Assembly: GCA_014871385.1 (NCBI GenBank)
Contig: CM026421.1
Location: 23,240,865-23,304,864, forward strand
Length of the DNA: 64,000 bases
Reading direction: 5' to 3'
Origin: Ceratodon purpureus
Taxonomy: Eukaryota; Streptophyta; Bryopsida; Pseudoditrichales; Ditrichaceae
Of this stretch, positions 47,801-58,709 are shown in pieces. The translations under genes were made by a program, and so were the position numbers. The number at the start of each line of letters is the position of its first letter. The first letter of the stretch is position 1. A model generated the notes under the pieces. The model was not told the DNA's origin and did not search any database. It was given only the letters and a program-made list of their open reading frames with translations.

Positions 47801-49216
47801 GAAATAAATAATAGGGCCACATGGGAACCCGACCAGAAGTGACGTTACAGTACCTCATCGTAAGTTCTTGAAGAGCCTGCTGCGAGTCTGCTCGGGCCAT
47901 TCTACCTGGTAACACTACCGAATTCTAAATTCACAAGAGCGTGCTGCGAGTCTAGTCAGGCCGATTCTCCTCGTTATACTACCGAATTCAAGTACCTTCG
48001 AGTGTGGGCTGCGAGTCTGCTCGGGCCCTTTCATGAAAATTAGCATTCAGATTTGTATCCAAGTAGAGTAGGATAGAATGTTCGCAATTCATCCTAGGCT
48101 TGGACAGAGAAACAAAGTCATATAATGTAGATCAAGAACCACACAAGTGGTAGCTCACTGGCACATGTACAGCCCATGATAACCACTCTGTTCCTCTCCG
48201 ACCACACCGAATCCCTATCTCATTTTCTAGTACTGCGCCTGTGAAGAATACCCACTCGACCACCTGTAACCATCGCATGATGGGTTCTATCTATACATGA
48301 TCAAGGAGCCCCGTGGAGAGAAAGCAGCAAATAAATCCCTGCTGGTCACATTACCTGGTCTCCATCGACTTCGATCTCTTCACGTCCAACGCTTGAGGCG
48401 CCTAATTCCACCATCCTTTGAGATGGCTCAGGGCAGAAGGAATGCGAATCCGACTTCTGAAGCTGGGGTCGACCGCGCCTCTGTTGAACTTCCGAAGCCC
48501 CTTCCTGCGAAGCCCCTTCCTGCGAATCCCCTTCCTGCGAATCCACTTCCTGCGAATCCCCTTCCTGCGAAAAAATTCCACTAGCTTAGAACAGGTTTGG
48601 TGATTACATTTTCAGAGCTAACACTTTGCAGATCTTGCAGGGGGTGGATGCCTCGAGGCCAAGCATTACCTAGTGAACCAGGGTTTCAAAGGACAGCCTC
48701 CATGGGCTCATCTGCCTTGTGTACCGACTGCCTAAGGTCCAGTTGCCCTAAATGATGTTATTAAAGTACTACGTACTGGTTTATTACTCTTGAGTCTACT
48801 CGGAATAAAATGCATGTAGTGACTGGAATATGGGCAGCGGTAATCATTCTAGCTAAGAGGTCTCTTTTTAACGTGAACTAGTAATCAATGAATAATGTAT
48901 GAAATCAAGTACGTGACTGGAATGTGAACTACATATCAACATAACTTACCTTCGTAGTCTCTATTAAAGTTGAACAACCGCCGTCGGCAAGAAACTGAAG
49001 TTTCTTTGGCTGGACCTCGGCTTCATCAAACGCATCCCCGTCACCCACTTCTCCTCGAGTAACAACCTTACTAGAGTTTCCTCCCTTCCTCCCCATGGTT
49101 GAACGCAAATTGTATGGAGTAGTTATGCCGTCTCTAAGCGCTAACTTCTGTAACCTCTCTAGACGTCGCTCTCTTCTAGATTCTAGCTTAGCTTTTGCAC
49201 CCGATCTGGTTATCAT
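41798..49216 (-). CDS. Unrecognised multi-exon gene of the second MULE-like unit
   Basis: Five exons keep frame through GT..AG sites: 49216-48960, 43678-43038, 42940-42751, 42409-42218 and 42040 to the stop near 41798. Exon 1 is basic (MITRSGAKAKLESRRERR). Exon 2 is acidic at first (SDGQDGDSDGEAD) and then contains FVCDGNHRYQAWWNHIERLH, vaguely like a ParB/Srx-type DGNHR box. Exons 3-4 are unremarkable. The first intron is 5.3 kb and contains the whole 64/65-bp satellite. Divergent from the 49542 gene with a 325-bp gap. It could be an accessory protein of the element, in the sense of vanB/vanC of VANDAL MULEs, but no homology supports that directly. The last exon may run into the neighbouring pseudogene. 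Confidence 0.5.
44281..47570 (+). repeat. Satellite of 64/65-bp monomers with 1469-bp higher-order repeat
   Basis: About 45 monomers each carry TCTGCTCGGGCCC; spacing measured from 44305 is 65, 65, 64, 65, 64, 65. Two monomer types alternate: one with TGGTTACACTACCGAGATCAC, the other with TACTACCGAATTCTAAATTC. Dimers are 129 bp, so reading frames stay open. The block 44741-45343 recurs at 46210-46812 (offset 1469) with only a few differences, including a roughly 200-bp non-monomer segment with 'gaaataccaaggaataagc'. Stray monomers continue to 48030. The array lies inside the first intron of the minus-strand gene. Confidence 0.95.
47573..47635 (+). repeat. 21-bp tandem repeat, 3 copies
   Basis: Three copies of a 21-bp unit beginning tggctatgatgacctacg, directly after the satellite. 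In frame it would read GYDDLRY repeated, but no real gene is implied. Confidence 0.85.
48494..48571 (+). repeat. 15-bp tandem repeat, 5 copies
   Basis: About five copies of ccccttcctgcgaat with minor variants, in the intron of the minus-strand gene. The plus frame would read LPANP repeated; I do not treat it as coding. Confidence 0.85.
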
Positions 49217-49541
49217 CTCTGCTTGTATGCTAAAAAAAGACTTGCTCTTTTATCCATGACATTGCTGTGCTTGAACAATCTATGAACAGACCAAATGTTC
49301 ATATGTACTCGACTGCTTGATAACACTTCGACGCATATCATGGTTAAGATCCGGTAACCAAGTCTTAATTACTGTTGTACAGACAAAGTTAGTTCAACTT
49401 TCATACTGTCAGCTGTTTACTGCATGTTAAGAAGAATATCATCAAGGCCGCCGTCTTTGATATGCCGCTTGCATTTACAATAACCCCTTTATTTATACCC
49501 GCCTAATCCAATGTCAAGTTGTGTCATTCTGTATATAAGAC

Positions 49542-50051
49542 ATGCGAACGCCACATTCAGTATCGGACTTCTCACATGATTTTTTCACTCCTGACGTAAT
49601 GGACTCGCATCAGTCCCGTACTCCTTCAGTTCCGGTTACACAGCAGGAGAGAGAGGATAGATTGTCCTTAGTAAATTTTGACGGGCCTTTTGAACCAATT
49701 CAGGATTCTAAGACTTTGCTTGATTGCAGCCAGAGCAAGGCACCGATCATACAGTCGGATGTGATGACTTTGGACGCAAAGGCGTGTGATCGGTCGTTGC
49801 CAGCAGCCACTGTTGAAGTTCAAGAGTCCAAGGGCAATTCTAGTAATGCTTCCCATGCCTACGCAAATGTCGGGGTCATCAAGCCTGGAACATATTCCAG
49901 ACTTCTTTTAAGAAGTATCCCTCGGCCCAAAGGGCGTAAGCTACAGAGTAGAGGATGCCGAGCAATTCATAGCACAGAAGAACGAGAAGAAGATAGTAAT
50001 AATGATTCCGTTGCCGCTCAGAGACCTATGAAACGCAGTCGTCAATTTTGA
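49542..50051 (+). CDS. Unrecognised 169-aa protein, second MULE-like unit
   Basis: Single open frame beginning MRTPHSVSDFSHDFF. It is hydrophilic and Ser/Asp-rich, with a basic middle (SRLLLRSIPRPKGRKLQSRG) and a C-terminal PMKRSRQF that could be a nuclear signal. No domain was recognised. It lies between the divergent minus-strand gene and the transposase, in the transposase orientation, so an accessory role in the element is likely. Introns could extend it on either side. Confidence 0.45.
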   Translation: MRTPHSVSDFSHDFFTPDVMDSHQSRTPSVPVTQQEREDRLSLVNFDGPFEPIQDSKTLLDCSQSKAPIIQSDVMTLDAKACDRSLPAATVEVQESKGNSSNASHAYANVGVIKPGTYSRLLLRSIPRPKGRKLQSRGCRAIHSTEEREEDSNNDSVAAQRPMKRSRQF

Positions 50052-50354
50052 TATAGGTCCCAGGAGTCGCGTTTATTGGTTACATCTAGCCCATTATGAA
50101 TTGAGTGGTTCCAATGTAACACTGAACTATTCCCGTCCATTTTTCAGGATAATATTTTAGGAAGTTGCTGTGATTAAGTCATGACAGTCGTATCCCAGCC
50201 TCTGGATTAATTCTGCTGATTAGGGCGGGTACGTGTACTAATCCCTATGTAATAAATTACAGTTGCCAAAATAAGTACGTACAAAGCGTCTCATTAAGAT
50301 TACAATGCTAAAGCATGCAAATTCGGGTTCCTTCCTATTCCACCACTCGTAGAT

Positions 50355-53300
50355 ATGCACTCGATGATTGAATTTGGCGTCATACTTAACCATGGGAGAA
50401 TTCTTATGCGTCTTCACCTCTTTGTTTTTTATTCCTCTTTAGAGTTCTCATTGTTGCAGGTGCCCCTTAATCTGAACACGATGGCCTTTCTTTGTGCGGA
50501 TTCGCATTCCGTTCCTATTACCTTTCCTCTAGGTGTAGATGGCCGCGCTATGATCAGTTCCACCACTCTGAGTCTTCGATTTCGGTTTCGTGAGGAATCA
50601 CTGCATGTAGAAGAGGAGTTCTTTGACGATATCACCGGTGCTCTCTCGCATGCCGTTGGTCAGTTGTCAACTCAGAATGAGATTGGAACGTTCTGGATTC
50701 TCAAACCTGGAAAGTATAGAGTTTACGGAGTTCCTGAGTCTCTACTAGCTACCTCTACTGAATTGCTTACTCCCCGATCGTCCACAACAGTGTGCCTTGA
50801 GTCTGAGCCGTTGTTGAGGAAGGTCAAGACCGAGCCAGGTCTTCAGACCATCTATGAGCTCAGTGATGGCTCCGATGGTGAAAACGCAGACGAGATTCCG
50901 GTGACCCATGAGAGCAAGGAGAAGACTCTACCAGTTGCAGATGATAATCGTGAGGAGGTGGTTGTCCCTGTGGAGTCCTCGGTTCCTTCTAGTGTTGCAG
51001 ATGATAATTGTGAGGAGGTGGTTGTCCCTGCGAAGTCCTCGGTTCCATCTACTGTTGCAGTCTCCCCTTCAGAAAGTGTTGTTCAATGCCTCATGAAGCT
51101 TAGCGCTCGTAAGAGGTCAAAGAGTGTTCTGTCGCGCATCAATTTTAATGCAATTAGAATGCAGGAAGTTCAATACCTTCCACCTCAGTACAACGGCGAT
51201 GTCATTTTCGAGTTCCCACCCCTAGGTGCTCACGGTCATCATTCCGCTGCAAAGCAGCTACGGGGAATGGATAGAAAATACGATGGACACCCTTGGACTT
51301 GCACAGTGACTTCAAATATTCAGAACGACCTGAAGTTGGTCTTCCGTTCTTCGTCGTGCCTTGGCCATCTCCGTTGTGACAATGTCAAATGTGAGTATCT
51401 AACACGTGGAAACAGGACTTCGGTAGTGAACGAGACTGAATGGGATGGGATATCTGAGAGACTGTTTGAAGTCGGATCTAACCCGCCGCAGAGTTCTAGT
51501 GTGGTCTGTAAGTCTTGCAATACACCACCGACCTGCGTTGCACTTTGCCCTGCAAGGATATACTACGTCAGTGCTGGACCTCACATGACGAGAGCATGCG
51601 TTCATCTGGGAACTCATGACCATCCAGTGAAGTCCGGCGAGAACCGCGATTTTGTCGAACACACGGAGAATTTGATCAGGGAGTAGGTGGAGCGTACTCC
51701 ATCCGCCACCAATTCCGCCATCGTCCTCGAAACTGCGAAGGAGCTGCTGGGCCCATTACTTCTGGCCAAGGAAGGTGAACCGCAGAAGATTCTGGAATTG
51801 GAGGAGCTCGAACCAATCTTCGACCGCTGTAAGCACCTTTCTTCCCTAAACATCAGAAATTGCATTACCTCGTTCAAGGCTGTTAGACGCTTTGGGACCA
51901 TGGACAGCATCAGAATGCTGCGAGGCTTCAGCAACTAGAAGTTTATCCAAAACAACTTGTTTCCGGGGCAAGGCGATGATGCTGCGAAGGTGTATGTCTT
52001 CAAGATGTCTGAGGTAGGGCCGGGTAGTGGAGTCGATTTAGTTAAGCGTATACAGACTGGCGGTGACTTGGAGAATGCGTGGATCATGTTTGACCACGTG
52101 AGGCGAGTCAGGGATTGGGTTACGATGGCTTGCCACGTCTATGACCCCACCTATTGTCGGATAATGACAATCGCAGCGTGCGATATGCAGTCGGAGGACA
52201 CGGCTGCCCAGTCCGTCCTCTGGAAGAATCTGAATGCTATCATGCAGACTCACGGGGTCGAGAGAGTTAACTTTAAGGGCTTCATGGCGGATGGTGCCCA
52301 AGCGAACTTCAATGCAGTTCGCATTATCTATGGAAGCGGTAACGCCTCCGAGATGATGATTGATAGGGAGAGGACATGCCTATTCCATTGGAGGCAGTCT
52401 CTAGAGCAACATACAAAGGCTCACATTCGTCCGGACCTCCGAGCGCAGCACATCAAACTCTGCCAGCAGTACAAGAACGCCACGACTATGGCGGAAGCTG
52501 AAACAATGTTCTTGGCAATCCGAGCATGGTGGATGTCATCCGGCGCTGCAACAGAAAAAGGGCTCTCAGATCTGGAAACGTGGCTTTCGTTCTGGCACTA
52601 CCGGTATCGCCAATGGGGAGGTTTCATGGAATTGGTAATTAAACCCTATCCTTTAAATCTCTGTCGCATCTGAAGTTTGGTGCCCTACAGTTAGGTATTG
52701 GACACTCAGATATCTAACCTAACCTCCACTGTGTGCAGAATCACAGCGAAGATGAGCTCGCAGAGATGCCGTCCTGCAACCTTGCTGAATCAATCCACAA
52801 CCGGTGGAAGCAGCAGTCCGGAGATCGTGGTAGCGACTTGTATGTTGCAGCTGTGGACGACTTTGTAAGGGCCTTCATGCAATGCGTTGCCTACTTCCAG
52901 TTCTTGAAGGGGGAGCGTCCCGGGAAAGGTCCGTCCAAAGAGGAGCTGAAGCTCCGACGTGCACAAAGATCTGCAGCAAGGACAGGAAACCCGAAAGTCC
53001 TTCACGAAGCGATTATGAACATGCCAGGAGCGGACGAATGGTGCACCAGGGACCCGCATCTTGAAGGGGAAGAGGTCTGTGTCTCTCTAAAACGAAAACC
53101 TGATGTTGCCTTTGGAGATGAACGGGAGTCTCATAGGCCAGACAAGATCAGCGTGTCAAGACCTCGTGTCCAAACTAGAGCTGCACGCCGGGAGAGCGAC
53201 TATCCTCCGACGGTGGTAATAACGGACTCTCCTACAAGCAGCGAAGAGGACCAAGCCGACCTTCAACCTGACCAGTCTCCACCTCGAGTGGACTACCATC

Positions 53301-54190
53301 ACGTCACTTCAGTTGAGGAGACCGCCTGCAACCCTTCTGAGTGGCACATTGCACGACTTCCTAAGACATCCGCCAAGGCGTGCTTCGCCCAACATGCTGT
53401 GACTAAGAAGAAATGCGTGGCACGGATCGTGCAGCACGGGAAGAGCACTGCGGCGCCGACATACACGGGCCCCATGAAGAACTACAGGAAAGACAGAATA
53501 GAGACTCATCAGTTCTTTTTCTGCAATGACGACATTGACAGGTGCGTCAAGGGTAGCAAACGGAAGTGGGTCCTATCGGTGCCAAAGGTACCTGAGGTGT
53601 GGCCCGTGAAACTTGGAACAAAGTTGACGAAGAAAGAGATACTTTCTCTAGAAAATGCCGGGTTCAGACTCCCGCAGCAGAAGGAGATGTCACCGAGAAG
53701 ACTCTTTCAAGACCGGGCAGCGGCAGTGGACTTCTCGGCCTACCCTACGCCGGCATACCCGGACGAGTTCTCTACCCGGCGATCAGTAAAGCTCATCCGA
53801 CGGAACAAGAAGGCTCCGTCGACCAAGCACAGCAATAATTGTGCCTCCGCCTTATCGTTGCAAGCGAAGGTGAGCAAGTTGTGCATGCTGCCTGCCCCAG
53901 CCCTCGGATGCATCGTCACATTGGATTCTGGGAAGCCTCCAAAGGTACAGCAATATTACCTGACCATATCGCAACACCCTGCCTGCACTTGCCCGAATTT
54001 CAAGGAGATGGCAATTGCGGCACTTGGGAAGCGGGGTCAACGGGCTAATTGTAAGCATTTGTATTACCTATTCAGTGTAGTCTGCGGTCTTGAATCAGAG
54101 TCGGATACTTTCATTCATGCAGCTAGTTTTAGCTTCAACGAAGTGAAGCGAGTCCTGGTGAGTGGCCTTCTGAAATTCTTGGAGACCTAG
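50355..54190 (+). pseudogene. MULE-like transposase with two in-frame TAG codons
   Basis: One reading frame runs from 50355 to a donor near 52636, then from about 52739 to the stop at 54190. Order: Cys/His-rich DNA-binding region (CLGHLRCDNVKCEY, then CKSCNTPPTCVALC and HLGTHDH, WRKY/GCM-like spacing), first Asp in MTIAACDMQ, second Asp in FMADGAQANF, CLFHW, then catalytic Glu in NLAESIHNRW. Last comes a SWIM finger, CTC with a distant CKH, at about 53983-54060. TAG codons at 51684-51686 (between LIRE and VERTPS) and 51936-51938 (between GFSN and KFIQN) interrupt an otherwise intact frame; both could be former CAG. An acidic linker duplicates 'VADDN.EEVVVP' near 50930-51050. Confidence 0.7.
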
Positions 54191-54403
54191 TGATATCTGA
54201 GTTGGTGTTCGCACATGTGTAGCCTGTATTTATTTTAATGGTGAAGTAGTGAGACTAAAAGGGCCACTACCAAAAATTTGCACTAGCACTGGATTCCATT
54301 TCCTCAAATTCGTGTGAGTCTCGCTCTGAATATACATTGGCTCCGTAAAGAAGTATTTTCTACTAAGCAATGTAAGGAACTGTGTAATCCCCAATAGAAT
54401 GGA

Positions 54404-54890
54404 GTCACGTAAGTGTACTCGGGACCGAGCAAACCTTTTTCAGTGTTTAGGAGGGGGTCATGTAAGTGTGTTCGGGACTGAGCAAACGTTCTCCAGGGTT
54501 AAGGAGGGGATCACGTAAGTGTCCTCGAGACCGAGCAAACATTTTTCAGGGTTTAGGAGGGGGTCACGTAAGTGTGCTCGGGACCGAGCAAACATTTTTC
54601 AAGGTTTAGGAGGGGGTCACGTAAGTGTGCTCGGGACCGAGCAAACATTTTTCAGGGTTTAGGAGGGGGTCACGTAAGTGTGCTCGGGACTGAGCAAACG
54701 TTCTCCAGGGTTAAGGAGGGGATCACGTAAGTGTCCTCGAGACCGTGCAAACCTTTTTCATGGTTTAGGAGGGGGTCACGTAAGTGTGTTCGGGACCGAG
54801 CAAACGTTTTCCAGGGTTTTGGAGTGGGTCACGTAAGTGTGTTCGGGACTGAGCAAACGTTTTCCAGGGTTTAGGAGTGGGTCACATAAG
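54404..54890 (+). repeat. 53-bp minisatellite carrying TGCTCGGGACCGAGCA
   Basis: About nine to ten copies at a constant 53-bp spacing (54411, 54464, 54517, 54570 for the aagtgt word). Each unit contains the near-palindrome TGCTCGGGACCGAGCA, then 'ttttcagggtttaggagg' and GTCACGTAAG. It lies downstream of the transposase and shares TGCTCGG with the 44.3-47.6 kb satellite. Confidence 0.95.
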
Positions 54891-54899
54891 TGCTTGGGC

Positions 54900-55323
54900 A
54901 TTCCCAATCCCTTCTCAGACTCCTAGAACACGGCGAACTTTGTTTCAAAGAGCGATATACCAGCGGCCCAGCTTTGTCAGTATATATATTGAGTAAGGTA
55001 GAAGCTTCTGACCGTATTAACCCCACCACTAGATTTATGCATGACCATTGAGACTGTACACCGTTTTGAAATCAAGGTCCTCTACAGTAATTTATATCCT
55101 CCTGAGAACTGCTCTTTCTGTCGTTGATTGTTGTACGTGCGTATGTGTGTATGTTATGTTGCATATCTATGTTTCAATCACCTCTCACATGCACACTGTA
55201 GTCATAATTCGTTGTGTTCCAGTTTTGGGCGCTTGCTTGGATTTTCATCGTCCACATTGGCTGTTGAGTGACGGTCCTCGACATCAGCTACTGCCTCACG
55301 ACGTCCAATCCAATCAAATTGTT
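54900..55323. other. Spacer between the MULE-like unit and the S1 genes
   Basis: Nothing recognisable. The right end of the MULE-like unit should lie near its left side, but no TIR or target duplication was found. Confidence 0.4.
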
Positions 55324-55695
55324 TCACCCACTTAGGGCCGTTCTAGTACAGGTTCTGGTATCCAGGAAAATACCACTGTCATTTGCTTTCCAAGCGCAAT
55401 CAATACACAACATGGGCTGATCGGGGACATCATGTGGTATCCATAGGAACACGTCATTGCGGGATTTCCTTGTTGGTATTAGAATGAAGTTGCATATCCA
55501 TTTTGTAATAAAATGTGGATGTGTAGCTCTTCTTAAGATAACTCTTGTGGTACGTTCATTCTCAGATTCTCTCTGAAGACGGGATGGCAGTGTTCTGACT
55601 GTCGTTGCACCATTTACTGGCCCGTAAACCAGCATCAATTCGTGGTCGAGGTCATTAAGTATTGAAACAAAGTAGTCGCCAAGTCTATCAATCAA
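55324..55695 (-). pseudogene. S1/self-incompatibility-like protein fragment
   Basis: A 123-codon frame with WICNFILIPTRKS, then LCIDCAWKANDSGIFL near its C-terminus. This resembles the 'Cys...C-x-W-x-(3-4)-G-(I/V)-Y/F' end of plant S1 (SPH) proteins, as in the neighbouring gene. It has no signal peptide and no clear start, so it is likely a truncated tandem copy. Confidence 0.4.
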
Positions 55696-55698
55696 TCC

Positions 55699-56265
55699 TC
55701 AGGTGTATGGATTTCTCCCGAACTGGCCCTTCTTCAGGAAGTGCTTACTACCTCGAGGAGGACTGAATTGAGAGACATATACTCCATCGGCCTGAATTCT
55801 CCAATGACATTGAGGTTCCTCAGTATGCGGCCATTCATCACATATTGGACAATCATCGTCCGAGTATCCTGCCATTTTGTTTCGCTTGCTCAGCACTTTT
55901 GGATTTTCATAAACGCAGACAGGTTCAACAATATAGGATTCCACGCAATTCCAACTCCTGGTTTTGTATGTAAATCTGCAGAACAGATTGTTTGTGAACA
56001 TTTCCAAATTCATACGTTGTTGAAGCGGAGAACCAAGAAGAGCTACCGAATTCGGACTAAGATTTTTAGAGAAACTGTATTCCATTCTAACTAGTCCATC
56101 GGCGTCTTTCTTTTCGGCACAATTCACTATAACCGGATGAGGAGATGCGTTTTGAATCTGAAGGGGACTATGTGTATTCGGTTGCAAAGCATGTACGCAA
56201 TAAAAATCTAAGAACATTAAAAAAATCAGAGAACAAAGTTGATTCTTAGAGACCTGGTTTCGCAT
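55699..56265 (-). CDS. Secreted S-protein homologue (plant self-incompatibility S1 family)
   Basis: 188 codons from ATG 56265. An N-terminal hydrophobic stretch, LCSLIFLMFLDFYCVHA, is a probable signal peptide. The mature part shows the S1 pattern: HPVIVNCAEKKDADGLV, then EYSFSKN, NLFCRFTY, an inserted segment, CDEWPHTEEPQCHWRIQADG and VYVSQF. S1/SPH proteins are small secreted beta-sandwich ligands; the poppy member acts in self-incompatibility, and most others are of unknown role in vegetative and reproductive tissue. The copy is longer than the usual 110-130 mature residues because of the segment around SYIVEPVCVYENPKV. The frame is intact. Confidence 0.65.
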   Translation of the reverse strand: MRNQVSKNQLCSLIFLMFLDFYCVHALQPNTHSPLQIQNASPHPVIVNCAEKKDADGLVRMEYSFSKNLSPNSVALLGSPLQQRMNLEMFTNNLFCRFTYKTRSWNCVESYIVEPVCVYENPKVLSKRNKMAGYSDDDCPICDEWPHTEEPQCHWRIQADGVYVSQFSPPRGSKHFLKKGQFGRNPYT

Positions 56266-56387
56266 ATCTACAAATGGGCGAGAACTATTACTATGTGCAA
56301 CAATGTTATTTTTTGATTCTGCCTGGAAATTGTAACAGAGGAATTACTGGCACACAGATATTGTGTTCAAAAAGGATTACGATGTAT

Positions 56388-56735
56388 TCAACTCAAATTC
56401 AAGCAGTCATTCACTCGGTTGAATTTAGGCAAGAAGTGATCAATAAATGAAGTTTGATGTTTTGAATCGTCAGAGGCATTTGAGGAGGTGACCCGTTGAA
56501 AGGTTCTTGACATATGAAAGGTCACTTTAGCATGTTTAGGAAGGCACAAATTCCCAACTGTCATAAAAGAGTGATACATTCTGCACTTCGGACCAATGTT
56601 TGCAAAATAAGTACCGACCGAACAGTTCTTATGACAGCATTCCACGAGTATTGGCCCGTACTGTCCACTGACCCTAACACCAAGATTTCCACGGTCATAG
56701 ATCTACGTCCTCTAGTCATTTCACTGAAATTGTCC
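56388..56735 (-). other. Unrecognised Cys-rich open frame
   Basis: Open on the minus strand from just before DRGNLGVRVSGQYGP through VECCHKNCSVGTYFANIG to a stop at 56388. It lies upstream of the S1 gene on the same strand. It might be another S1-like relic, since 'D.GN.V..SGQYGPI' recalls a beta-rich domain, but I cannot assign it. Confidence 0.3.
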
Positions 56736-56838
56736 ACGGCCATAGGTCACATTCCGAACTATATTTAGAATTTTCAAAAAGAAAAATAATGTTACTCCAT
56801 AAAATACCGTAATCTTACCGCTCTAATTCACATTTTCA

Positions 56839-57580
56839 TCAAAATATCCGAAAAGTTACCGCTCTCCGCTCACCGCTCACCGCTCGCACTTTAGCGACGT
56901 CCTCCGGAAAGCCTCGCTCAGAGATGACCGTATTCCTCACCACCTTGTCTTTCACGGTTGAAGGTTCCGCGTGATGGGAGGTCGTCCGCTGGGACTGCGA
57001 CTTGGAGTGAGATCTCGCCAGAGCCGGCTCCAGAAGTGGTTCCACTTCCGGTGCTACTTTCGTTGACCCCGTATTCGTATCGTCCCCCCCCCCCCCCCCC
57101 CCCCCTCCCCTGTTTACCTTCCTGGTTGTCCTAGTCCTCCTTGAAGTGCACAAGGGCTACTGCCACCTTCATGTTGTTCTCCTCACCCTCCATCAGATTG
57201 CCCTTCTTCTTGTAAAGGTGATACAAGAATGGGGTGATGGAGGTCGGCTTCTTCCCGATTCTGGGCAGTAACTTCAAGGCGACATCTTCGAGGATCCGAG
57301 CCCAGTTGACTGCTCTGTCACCGGTAAGGGCATCAAAGATGGTGTTCCCTACCGTAACTGTCACTAAGTCCGGTTTCAACGGGTACAGGATCGGAACGAG
57401 AAAAGCTAAGACTTGCCTATCTCTCCGATCTCTACAGGCCTCTACCGAGTACGCATCGTTCTTGTGGATCTTCCTGGTGAACCTCTCCACAATGAACGTA
57501 TATGTTCTGGTCGCCCAACCAAACCCTTCTGGAACGATCCCGTAAGTGTCCGCCCACATTTCCGTGGTCCATAGAGTCAT
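56839..57580 (-). pseudogene. Plant-transposon protein fragment interrupted by C22 tract
   Basis: Minus-strand frames 57580-57131 and 57153-56839. The first contains RKIHKNDAYSVEACRDRRDR and VNWARILEDVALKLLPRIG, phrases typical of N-terminal 'plant transposon protein' domains in retroelements. The second begins after a poly-G (plus-strand C22 at 57084-57105) and is low in complexity. No intact gene. Confidence 0.4.
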
Positions 57581-57670
57581 ATGTCCCCGGATTGTGTGGT
57601 ACTACTACTTCCCCGGACTCTCCACTATCTCTCTCACCATCCCCTCATCTCTCAGAATCCATATCCGGGA

Positions 57671-58701
57671 GAGTAACCCTTAGCACCTCATCCGGGTGGA
57701 ATCGTCTATCACCATTTGTTCCTTTCCCCAGTCCTCTAGAAGAAGATCAAGAATGTGAGCACAACACCCTTGAGGATATTCTCGTATAATGTCATCCATG
57801 GATCCAAGCATATTACTTGCATTGTCTATACAAATTTGGGTGACATTGTGAGCAACAACCTCTTCAATATAATTCTTCATCTATCCTGCTATGTAAGCCT
57901 TTGTCTTCTTCTAGCCAGTTGTATCAACTGAGCCAAGGAATACATCGTTTGCCGGACATACGAGCATGACATTCATCAATGGTCGGTGATTCACATTAGC
58001 CCATACATCAGAACAAAATATAGCTCCGTATAATCCGATTGGTGTTTTGGTACATTCATCAATCTTTGCTTGAACTTCCTTGCGTTTTGTTTTTATGTGC
58101 GTTGTTTGCATCGCATTATAAGTAGGGGGATTGTAGTCAAATCCGGCACTTGCTGTTGAGTTTACCGCCTTTATAAATGCAGGATGTCCGACCACGTTAA
58201 ATGCCATGTTTGCCTCGTAAAACAAAGTTGCCCACAACATGTCCAATTCCTTTCGCTTTGTAAATTGATGTGGTTCATTCATATCCTCCTGGCGCATACA
58301 CTCCTTGTTGTATTCGAACCAGCCCTACTAGGCGCCACACTACAATCAACTCGATCTTCTGCACAATCATTGTTATTGGGTTCAGATCCACCAAACACAA
58401 TATCGTGTGTGGAAGCACTAGTGCACGGAAGTTGAACTGGTGCCGAAGATGTTGGCCTACTACCATTCATCTCTACCTGTGACATTTCCTTGGGAACTAC
58501 TCTACTACGAAACCGAAATTTTATCTTCCTGCAATAGGTGCCTTTTGGCAAATCTACACTATAGGTTTTTGGTAACAACCGTAATGATGGAAGCACCTCC
58601 TTTTGACATATTAGGCAAATTTCTTCTTGCAATACACACATTCCACAAACTTGTCGGACAGTGTATCTACTTTGATGGTGAACTTTAACCATGGCTTCCA
58701 C
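57671..58701 (-). pseudogene. hAT transposase pseudogene (BED plus DUF659)
   Basis: Minus strand: a degenerate BED-like finger (ICLICQKEV) near 58620, a linker, then the DUF659-type core. The core shows FCSDVWANVNHRPLMNVML, VFLGSVDTTG, KKTKAYIAG and MKNYIEEVVAHNVTQICIDN, with GCCAHILDLLLEDWGK at 57765-57715. TAG codons at 57911-57913 and 57881-57883 interrupt the frame, and the frame shifts between 58279 and 58297. The C-terminal dimerisation region is missing. Confidence 0.7.
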
Positions 58702-58709
58702 TCTTTTGT

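Noticed and set aside
44281-48030. CRISPR-like array
   Set aside because: Monomers are contiguous, with no unique spacers between constant repeats, and the genome is eukaryotic; it is a satellite.
54404-54890. Riboswitch or terminator hairpins from the palindromic 53-bp units
   Set aside because: The palindromes are part of a tandem DNA repeat with no gene context for RNA regulation.
41872-54930. GGATTGGGA..CCCAATCCC as the terminal inverted repeats of the second MULE-like unit
   Set aside because: The match is only about 9-10 bp near 41891 and 54912, and no target-site duplication follows.
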